Source: an uncultured Ruminococcus sp.
GTDB lineage: Bacteria; Bacillota; Clostridia; Oscillospirales; Ruminococcaceae
Assembly: GCA_937902395.1 (NCBI GenBank)
Contig: CALGTV010000011.1
Span: 1-55,697, forward strand
Reading direction: 5' to 3'
DNA length: 55,697 nucleotides
Program-made: the position numbers and the translations under genes
Notes under the pieces: model-generated
The model's database searches: none
What the model was told of the DNA's origin: nothing
What the model saw: the letters and a program-made list of their open reading frames with translations, nothing else
In this document: positions 49,645-55,697 of the stretch, one piece after another
Numbering within the stretch: the first letter of the stretch is position 1
Layout: every line of letters begins with the position of its first letter

Positions 49645-50493
49645 ATGATTATACTTAAAATATTATTGTGGATAATTCTCGCCCTTTTGGGAATTGTCCT
49701 GCTTATACTGATTCTTCCTATATCAGCGGATTTCAGTTTTATAGACGGTAAAATTCAGTACGGCGCCAAGTATGCGTATATCCCTGTTTTCAACTCCAAG
49801 GGAACGGGTATTGTAAATAAGCTGATGAAGCGGAAAAAGAAAAATAAAAAGCCCGATTCCGAAGATGATGAGCCAACGGAGGAAAATGCTGTTTCGGAGG
49901 AATCTGTAATTTCAGAGGAAACAGTTTCGGAATCTACAGAAAATCCAACGGAAACTCCCGAAGATATATCGGCAGAGCATGAGGAAACAGAATCTGAACC
50001 CGTTGAAGTTACGGAAACGGAGAACGCTGAGGATTCAGAGGATAACAGTACTCCCGAAAAGCCAATACAGCCTGAACCTCTTGAAAAGCCAACCAATGAA
50101 GTAAAGGAAGAGAAATCAAAGCTTGAATTCATTCTTGGACTGTGGGAGGCGGCTGACAGACCACTTCTGAGGATATTCAAGGGAATCAAAATCAGCGAGC
50201 TTTACATTGATTTTTTCATAGCCAATGAGGACGCTTACAAATGCGCCTTGAATTATGGAAGAATCAGCGGAGCAATATATAATCTCATTGCATGGCTCAG
50301 CGTTTTATTCAACGTGAAGCTGAAAACAATTGATGTAAACCCCTTATTTGCACAGAAAAAAAGCAAATGGGACGTATCGCTGAAAATCAGTTTTAGTCTA
50401 ATAATATTGGTTATTGCAGGAATTCAGTTCCTGATAATATATCTATTCAGAGTATTAATCCCCTCTAAAATACAATCAAGAAAAGCGAGGTAA
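49645..50493 (+). CDS. DUF2953 membrane-associated protein (YtfI-like)
   Basis: 282 residues: an N-terminal membrane helix (1-27), then FSFIDGKIQYGAKYAYIPVF, a long Glu/Ser/Thr-rich acidic spacer (about 75-150), and a C-terminal amphipathic/helical region with a membrane segment near the end (ISFSLIILVIAGIQFLIIYLF). DUF2953 proteins are found beside ytfJ/gerW; the B. subtilis ytfI-ytfJ pair is made in the forespore. Function unknown. It lies six bases before the YtfJ gene. Confidence 0.8.
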   Translation: MIILKILLWIILALLGIVLLILILPISADFSFIDGKIQYGAKYAYIPVFNSKGTGIVNKLMKRKKKNKKPDSEDDEPTEENAVSEESVISEETVSESTENPTETPEDISAEHEETESEPVEVTETENAEDSEDNSTPEKPIQPEPLEKPTNEVKEEKSKLEFILGLWEAADRPLLRIFKGIKISELYIDFFIANEDAYKCALNYGRISGAIYNLIAWLSVLFNVKLKTIDVNPLFAQKKSKWDVSLKISFSLIILVIAGIQFLIIYLFRVLIPSKIQSRKAR

Positions 50494-50499
50494 TTAATT

Positions 50500-50931
50500 A
50501 TGGCTACAGAAAAGAAAACTATAAATGAGATTTTAGGCATTTCACTGGAGAAAATCAAGGAAATGGCTGATACAAGCGCCATTATCGGAAATCCCATTAC
50601 AACTCCCGACGGTACAACAGTTATCCCGATTTCCAAGGTATCATACGGATTTGCATCAGGTGGCTCAGATCTGCCCTCCAAGTACGATAAGGAGCTTTTC
50701 GGCGGCGGTGCAGGCGCTGGCGTAAGCATCAAACCTGAGGGATTCCTCGTTATATCTCCTGACGGCTCTGTTAAAATGGTAGGTATGGATTCAGGCAGTG
50801 ACCCCATAAGCTCCGCTGTAAATGCTGTACCGGGAATTGTTGAGAAGATTCAGGGAATCATTGCAAAGAAAAAGGGCAATGCATCAGCAGAGGAAACAGC
50901 TGAAACAGCAGACGTTACTCTCAGCGACTGA
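50500..50931 (+). CDS. GerW/YtfJ-family sporulation protein
   Basis: 143 residues; INEILGISLEKIKEMADTSAIIGNPITTPDGTTVIPISKVSYGFASGG is the GerW_sporulation (YtfJ) signature, with a Gly-rich turn (GGGAGAGVSIKPEGFLVI). In B. subtilis GerW is needed for germination with L-alanine. Also present in Firmicutes with no known spores. Six bases after the DUF2953 gene. Confidence 0.9.
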   Translation: MATEKKTINEILGISLEKIKEMADTSAIIGNPITTPDGTTVIPISKVSYGFASGGSDLPSKYDKELFGGGAGAGVSIKPEGFLVISPDGSVKMVGMDSGSDPISSAVNAVPGIVEKIQGIIAKKKGNASAEETAETADVTLSD

Positions 50932-50982
50932 TATCGTCATATTTAAAGGTGCTTTCACATAATTATTAGTGGAGGTGCTTGT

Positions 50983-52125
50983 ATGAAAAGATTTATTGCT
51001 GTATCTGCCGTTGTTGGCTGTATTTTATCTGTGGATATTCAGGCGGTTTATGCTGAGGATATTGAGGTTTCCGCCAAAGCTGCCGTTGTGATTTCCGCTG
51101 ATACGGGGGAGATTGTATATTCCAAAAACAGCGGCGAAAAGCTTCCAATGGCAAGTACTACAAAGATAATGTCGGCACTTCTGTGCCTTGAAAGCGGCGA
51201 TTTGTATGAGCCGTTTACAGTAGATTCCGACGCTATACGCGTTGAAGGCTCATCTATGGGCTTGCAGGAGGGGGATACCGTTACAAAATATGCCCTTGCC
51301 TGCGGTATGCTTCTGCCCTCGGGAAATGACGGAGCAAATGCCGCCGCTGTTAAAATTGCAGGCAGTCTGGAAGGCTTTGCGGAACTCATGAACGACAGGG
51401 CGCAGAAGCTCGGTCTTAAAAAAACTTATTTCGTCACTCCCTCGGGCTTAGAGGGCGAGGGACACGGTTCATCTGCCGAGGATATGGCGATTCTCGCCGC
51501 TGAGGCGTTGAAAAATGACCTGTTCAGAGAGATATGTTCCTCTCAGACAATGAAGCTGGAATATGGCAATCCGCCGTATACACGCTGGCTGAAAAATACA
51601 AATAAGCTGTTGTCCATGTACGACGGCACATACGGCGTAAAAACAGGCTTTACCGACGAAGCAGGGCGATGCCTTGTCTCTGCCTGTGAGCGCGAGGGAA
51701 AGCGGCTTATCTGCGTTACTCTCAATGCTCCTGACGACTGGAACGACCATATGAAGCTGTATGACAACTGCTTTAAAAAGGTGAAAACTCAGGAGCTGTG
51801 TATCCCCTGTGAAATGTACGTCAACCTTGCAGGCTCTCAGAAAGATGTTCTCCCTGTGACAGTGGGGGAGGAATTGGCAGATTTTACCGTATATAATGCG
51901 GATACGGCTGATTTCACCTATACCGTTGCCGCTCCTCCCTTTGTGTATGCTCCCGTAAAAGCAGGGGATTTGGCGGCAGAACTGATAATCTCGGACAATA
52001 ACAGAGAGCTGAAAAGAATACCTCTGTATGCCGCTGAGGACGCGGAATATAAAAATTCTGAAAGTAAGCCTGAAAAAAGCGGATTTGAAAAATTTATTTT
52101 GAAAGTAAAGGATATTTTTAGTTAA
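50983..52125 (+). CDS. D-alanyl-D-alanine carboxypeptidase (DacF/DacB-like PBP5 family)
   Basis: 380 residues, with signal peptide (1-24). Active-site motifs: STTK in MASTTKIMSALL, SGN in LLPSGNDGAN, KTG in GVKTGFTDEAG. It removes the terminal D-Ala from pentapeptides outside the cell. The C-terminal part (about 270-380) is the PBP5-type beta domain, followed by an amphipathic helix (FEKFILKVKDIF) that may sit on the membrane. In Firmicutes, genes in this ytfJ-dacF-rluB order are a known conserved block. Overlaps the next start by one base. Confidence 0.93.
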   Translation: MKRFIAVSAVVGCILSVDIQAVYAEDIEVSAKAAVVISADTGEIVYSKNSGEKLPMASTTKIMSALLCLESGDLYEPFTVDSDAIRVEGSSMGLQEGDTVTKYALACGMLLPSGNDGANAAAVKIAGSLEGFAELMNDRAQKLGLKKTYFVTPSGLEGEGHGSSAEDMAILAAEALKNDLFREICSSQTMKLEYGNPPYTRWLKNTNKLLSMYDGTYGVKTGFTDEAGRCLVSACEREGKRLICVTLNAPDDWNDHMKLYDNCFKKVKTQELCIPCEMYVNLAGSQKDVLPVTVGEELADFTVYNADTADFTYTVAAPPFVYAPVKAGDLAAELIISDNNRELKRIPLYAAEDAEYKNSESKPEKSGFEKFILKVKDIFS

Positions 52126-52856
52126 TGGAAAAGATAAGAATTCAGAAAATGATAGCCGACAGCGGTTACTGCTCACGAAGAAAAGCTGAGGAGCTTATTT
52201 CAAGGGGCAGAGTAAAGCTGAACGGTCATCCTGTAAAATTAGGCGATAAATGCGGATTTCATGACCTCATTACAATTGACGGTGAGCGTATTTATATGCC
52301 CAGAAAGAGAAATTTTGTCTATATTATGATGAATAAGCCTCGCGGATACGTTACAACAGTATCTGATGAACTTGACCGCCGCTGTGTTATGGACCTCCTT
52401 GACGGCGTTGAAGAGCGTGTATACCCCGTTGGACGACTTGACAGAAATTCCGAGGGACTTCTTCTCTTTACAAATGACGGCGAATTTGCCAACAGCATTA
52501 TGCATCCAAGCCGTCATATTGCTAAGACATACCGTGTAACTGTTCGCCCTGATATAAGCGATGAGCAGCTTGTTCAGCTTTCAGGGGGCGTTGAAATCGA
52601 CGGCAGAATGACGCTTCCTGCAAATGTTGTGGTAAAGGAAAAACAGCAGGGCAGAGTTGTGCTTCTCATTACTATCCGTGAGGGCAGAAACCGTCAGATT
52701 CGTAAAATGTGCGAGGCTGTGGGACTTGAAGTTGCACGTCTCCGCCGTGTAAGTATCGGACCTATCCGCCTTGGTATGCTCAAACCGGGCACATGGCGCG
52801 AACTTACAGCAGATGAGCTGAGAGCGTTGAGAACAGCTATCGGCAAGGAGAAATAA
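52125..52856 (+). CDS. rluB: 23S/16S rRNA pseudouridine synthase (RsuA/RluB family)
   Basis: 243 residues: an S4 RNA-binding domain (EKIRIQKMIADSGYCSRRKAEELI) and the RsuA catalytic domain with the Asp in VGRLDRNSEGLLLFTNDG. It isomerises uridine in rRNA, probably U2605-type in 23S for RluB. The final RQIRKMCEAVGLEVARLRRV is standard. Its start overlaps the dac stop by one base. Confidence 0.9.
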   Translation: MEKIRIQKMIADSGYCSRRKAEELISRGRVKLNGHPVKLGDKCGFHDLITIDGERIYMPRKRNFVYIMMNKPRGYVTTVSDELDRRCVMDLLDGVEERVYPVGRLDRNSEGLLLFTNDGEFANSIMHPSRHIAKTYRVTVRPDISDEQLVQLSGGVEIDGRMTLPANVVVKEKQQGRVVLLITIREGRNRQIRKMCEAVGLEVARLRRVSIGPIRLGMLKPGTWRELTADELRALRTAIGKEK

Positions 52857-52859
52857 GCT

Positions 52860-53237
52860 ATGCTGGAGATACAGGAAAGATTTGATACCGCAGGCTATGA
52901 GCATATTATTTCAGCGGCGGGAGAGAATAACGCACATATAACCGAGGCTCTGGACGGAGGAAAGGCTATTGGCTTTATTGCCTATGCCTACGAGGCTGAG
53001 CGTACTGTTGTCTACGATTATGATGACGGCGGCGATTTGCTGCTTTGTGACGGTCTTGTGCGCTCTGTCATGTTCAAAAGCGTGCTGAAAGGCATTGAGA
53101 CTATGATATTTGAACTGCCCGATGAAGAAAAATATGCAAATCTGAGAAAGCTGAAATTTCTTGCCGAGGGTACAAATATCTGCGAAAATCTGGACGGATT
53201 TATGAATTCCTGTCAGTCATGCGGAAAAAATAAATAA
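52860..53237 (+). CDS. Small protein of unknown function, GNAT-fold-like
   Basis: 125 residues. GGKAIGFIAYAYEAERTVVYDYDD looks like the central strands of a shortened GNAT fold, but the acetyl-CoA loop is missing. The C-terminus ends SCQSCGKNK, a single CxxC pair. It follows rluB by three bases and precedes metA, so it is cotranscribed with the RluB gene. Function not known. Confidence 0.55.
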   Translation: MLEIQERFDTAGYEHIISAAGENNAHITEALDGGKAIGFIAYAYEAERTVVYDYDDGGDLLLCDGLVRSVMFKSVLKGIETMIFELPDEEKYANLRKLKFLAEGTNICENLDGFMNSCQSCGKNK

Positions 53238-53252
53238 CAACGGAGGGATAAG

Positions 53253-54167
53253 ATGCCCATAAGAATATCATCGGAGCTTCCTGCGTTCAAAACGCTGGGA
53301 GAGGAAAATATATTTGTAATGTCTAAGGAAAGGGCGGAGCATCAGGACATCCGTCCCCTTAAAGTTATAATACTCAACATAATGCCCAAGAAGATTGAAA
53401 CGGAATGTCAGCTTATGAGACTTCTAAGCAATACGCCCTTGCAGGTTGATATTGACCTGCTTCAAATGGCATCTCACGTTTCAAAGAATACTTCAAGCCA
53501 CCACCTTGAAGCCTTTTACAAGACCTTTGACGACGTGAAGGATCAGAAATTCGACGGAATGATCATCACGGGCGCGCCTGTTGAGATGATGGAGTTCGAG
53601 GAGGTCGACTACTGGGGCGAGCTTTGCGAGATCATGGAGTGGACCAAGACCAACGTACACTCGACGATGCACATTTGTTGGGGCGCTCAGGCGGGGCTTT
53701 ACTATCATTACGGAATCAAGAAGCACATTATGCCCGAGAAGTTATTCGGAGTTTTCGCTCATCAGGCGGATCACAAGAAGAGCATGCTGCTTCGCGGCTT
53801 TGACGAGGAATTTTACGTTCCTCATTCGCGCCACACCACCGTTTATCGCGAGGACATTGAGGCGATCCCCGAGCTTCGCGTGCTGGCATCCAGCGACGAG
53901 GTGGGTGTTCACATCGTTTCGAGAAACGGCGGCAGGCAGTTCTTTATCATGGGTCACAGTGAATACGATCCCTTGACTCTTGACGCGGAATACCGTCGAG
54001 ATCTGGCTGCGGGTCTTCCCATCAAGCCGCCTGTTAACTATTACAGAGACAACGATCCTTCAAAAGAGCCTGTCGTTCGTTGGCGTGCTCATGGAAGCCT
54101 GCTCTTTATAAACTGGCTCAATTATTTCGTGTATCAGTCAACTCCGTACGATTTGAAAACACTTTAA
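53253..54167 (+). CDS. metA: Homoserine O-acetyltransferase (MetA family)
   Basis: 304 residues; first step of methionine synthesis from homoserine. Motifs: PIRISSELPAFKTLGEENIF, KVIILNIMPKKIETECQLMRLL, the catalytic Cys in MHICWGAQAGLYYHYG, and MGHSEYDPLTL. In TGAPVEMMEF the position that decides the acyl donor is Glu, as in the acetyl-CoA-using B. cereus enzyme, rather than the Gly of succinyltransferases. From about 53540 the codon style becomes clearly GC-rich at third positions and stays so to the end of the window. Ribosome site GGAGGG. Ends before a terminator. Confidence 0.93.
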   Translation: MPIRISSELPAFKTLGEENIFVMSKERAEHQDIRPLKVIILNIMPKKIETECQLMRLLSNTPLQVDIDLLQMASHVSKNTSSHHLEAFYKTFDDVKDQKFDGMIITGAPVEMMEFEEVDYWGELCEIMEWTKTNVHSTMHICWGAQAGLYYHYGIKKHIMPEKLFGVFAHQADHKKSMLLRGFDEEFYVPHSRHTTVYREDIEAIPELRVLASSDEVGVHIVSRNGGRQFFIMGHSEYDPLTLDAEYRRDLAAGLPIKPPVNYYRDNDPSKEPVVRWRAHGSLLFINWLNYFVYQSTPYDLKTL

Positions 54168-54176
54168 TAATGATGA

Positions 54177-54201
54177 AAACCCCTTCATAACGAAGGGGTT
54201 T
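54177..54201. terminator. Bidirectional terminator between metA and the DUF1576-like gene
   Basis: Stem AAACCCCTTC/GAAGGGGTTT (10 bp), loop ATAAC, followed by GATTTATTTT on the plus strand and preceded by A-rich sequence, so it can serve both converging genes. Confidence 0.85.
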
Positions 54202-54204
54202 GAT

Positions 54205-55662
54205 TTATTTTGAAGTGTTTTTATGATTGATATTTCTACGAGGTAAGCCAATCGATCCTTTGATAGTAAATATTTCGTCATCATCGATCCTCTTGGGCTT
54301 GATATTGTAAAAATCAAGTATCGGTATGATAATTAGTGCGGTTAGACCTGCATTGAAGCCTCCGTTGTAAAGCACGAATCCACCGTGCATTGCCGAGGTT
54401 GACGTGCATATGATCGCGCTGACAAGTCCCGCGATAACACCGTATTTGAAGCCGTAGCTACCCGCGATAGGACAAAGTCCCGTGGCGAAGGCGAGCCCGT
54501 TGATATAGGCTTGAGTGGAGAGCGTCCAAGGAATGTTCACACCGGCAATCGAGCAAAGGGCACAGACAATGGCGAAAAGAATTGTGTATCCCAACGCGAT
54601 GGGAGCAACGTTTTTAGGATGCTGACCGTCTGCTGAAAAAGTAAGAGCGGCGAATACGATACCAGCCGTGGGTCCTGTGAATCCAACACCTTCGGGAAGG
54701 AATGGAAGGAGTATCGGTAGAAGGAAGGTAACGTTAAGGTATATCAGTATACAGAAGCCGTAGACACCAAAGTTAATGAGGCAGAGGGGCATTCCGAATT
54801 TATCTGCGAAATCGAGACCGTAGCCCGAGCACGAGAGCAGTTTTTTGTAATTCGCAAAGCTTTTTCCATTAAGGAAAAAGCCGAGAACGAGCGCAGTCGA
54901 GAATATTGCGGCGAAAAACACGTTCATAAAGATATAGTAAACGTGACCGAAGCTTTCTTGCCCTGAGGTTAGACTCGCACTTATTGAGTGAGGCTCAATG
55001 CCAAAGGTCTTATAAAGGAAGCAATAGACGAATATACCGAGCATGCCGAGAGCAAGTCCGGCTCTGTACATATTGAAGCCTCGGTGCATTTTTGTGGTTC
55101 CGGGCAGCAATGCGGGAACTAAAAATCCGGCTGCAATGCCGAAGATTATCGAAAGTACAATGCCGATTATGCTGAACTTGCCGATAGTCAAGCTTCTTCC
55201 GGGAGGATAGAAAAAGAGAAAGTCGCTGATAAAAGGCGATAGCGCGGTCGAAAACATCGCTATATGCAGATTGTCGCGCCCCGGATGTTTAGTGACGAAG
55301 CAATATATAAGAACACCGATAAACGGAGGCCACATATTGATGAAATTCAAGCCGTAGAAGCAATGCGCGATGACTAGAAGATAGGCGGCAAATGTGGTAC
55401 TGTTAGCGTGGGCGCGGCTGAGCAGAACGATAAGCGTGCAAGCAAGACCGCAAATACCCGCGTTGAAAAGCGTGCTTGCGAGACAACCGAGAGAGAAGTA
55501 GTCGGTTATCAGCTTCGAGGGTCCTGTCAAAAGCTCCCATAAATTTTGTCTGAATTGAACTCCGCTTATGCCCGTAACGTGTATGGCTATCGGAACAGCT
55601 ATGAAAAAGGAGAGATTCAGAATGAAAATGAATACTTTGAAGGCTATGCTGTTTTCTTTCAT
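54205..55662 (-). CDS. DUF1576-like multi-pass membrane protein
   Basis: 485 residues with about 12 predicted membrane helices, transcribed toward metA. Phrases such as GVNIPWTLSTQAYINGLAFATG and FTGPTAGIVFAALTFSADGQHPKN are typical of the DUF1576 family, a group of uncharacterised Firmicutes membrane proteins. A transport role is assumed from architecture only. The C-terminal cytosolic tail is about 40 residues (IKPKRIDDDEIFTIKGSIGLP). Codon use (GCG, TCG, CTC, ATC) differs from the other genes of the window, as does the second half of metA. The ATG is 35 bases from the window end, so its promoter is not covered. Confidence 0.75.
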   Translation of the reverse strand: MKENSIAFKVFIFILNLSFFIAVPIAIHVTGISGVQFRQNLWELLTGPSKLITDYFSLGCLASTLFNAGICGLACTLIVLLSRAHANSTTFAAYLLVIAHCFYGLNFINMWPPFIGVLIYCFVTKHPGRDNLHIAMFSTALSPFISDFLFFYPPGRSLTIGKFSIIGIVLSIIFGIAAGFLVPALLPGTTKMHRGFNMYRAGLALGMLGIFVYCFLYKTFGIEPHSISASLTSGQESFGHVYYIFMNVFFAAIFSTALVLGFFLNGKSFANYKKLLSCSGYGLDFADKFGMPLCLINFGVYGFCILIYLNVTFLLPILLPFLPEGVGFTGPTAGIVFAALTFSADGQHPKNVAPIALGYTILFAIVCALCSIAGVNIPWTLSTQAYINGLAFATGLCPIAGSYGFKYGVIAGLVSAIICTSTSAMHGGFVLYNGGFNAGLTALIIIPILDFYNIKPKRIDDDEIFTIKGSIGLPRRNINHKNTSK

Positions 55663-55697
55663 GCGTTTTTGGATTAATTGATCCTGTGAATTTATCA

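Overview
This window reads as a chromosomal segment of a low-to-moderate GC Firmicute of the Oscillospiraceae/Ruminococcus type. The signs are strong sigma-A style promoters with 17-bp spacers, AGGAGG ribosome sites, an S-box riboswitch before metK, a dcw cluster that includes mraZ, a spoVD-like PBP and murA, sporulation-type genes (sigH-like, spoIID-like, ytfJ/gerW), and a secreted esterase carrying a type I dockerin. A dockerin on a double-SGNH pectin-type esterase points to a fibre-degrading, cellulosome-forming Ruminococcus, possibly the R. flavefaciens group. That species-level guess is inference. I see no rRNA, tRNA, CRISPR or intact transposase.

Layout. 1-300: a diverged direct repeat containing 8-bp tandem units, then a terminator. 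300-2240 (minus): DEAD-box helicase followed by a 35-residue membrane peptide. 2.3-8.6 kb: GNAT acetyltransferase, TcdA-like E1 enzyme, cysteine synthase, a PD-(D/E)XK nuclease-like protein and the cysteine desulfurase/ThiI pair for tRNA thiolation; the spacers are full of short palindromic repeats. 8.7-14.4 kb: LytTR regulator with a membrane protein, then two tandem class B sortases (the second a predicted lipoprotein) and a secreted SpoIID-like protein whose motif order looks permuted. 14.7-30.5 kb: division and wall cluster mraZ-rsmH-ftsL-(candidate RNA and MITE)-PBP-murE-mraY-ftsW-murG-murA-ftsQ-ftsZ, followed by a DivIVA-like coiled-coil protein and a SigH-like sigma factor. 30.6-37.4 kb: zinc ribbon and redox-disulfide small proteins, a TrmK-Nif3 fusion, RlmA-like methyltransferase, RqcH, 3-methyladenine glycosylase, AraC regulator, GNAT and a small zinc-ribbon protein.

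37.4-40.8 kb is the clearest accessory island. It is AT-rich, begins with a strong promoter followed by the broken C-terminal end of a pretoxin Hint domain, and carries six small immunity-like genes (one SMI1/KNR4) with at least one further broken Hint end between them. No intact toxin is present. It looks like an orphan immunity array left by successive replacement of polymorphic-toxin tips. Its last gene sits behind a near copy of the metK promoter, lacking the riboswitch.

40.9-55.7 kb: SAM-I riboswitch-metK, a C39-like lipoprotein, the dockerin esterase, an IS630-like MITE, rpmB, an M50-like membrane protein that has lost HExxH, scpA-scpB, ytfI-ytfJ, a D,D-carboxypeptidase, an RsuA/RluB pseudouridine synthase, metA (its second half has a distinctly different codon style) and, on the minus strand, a DUF1576-like membrane protein.

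Start sites were set by ribosome-site spacing wherever a longer open frame was possible. All family calls come from reading motifs, not from database searches.
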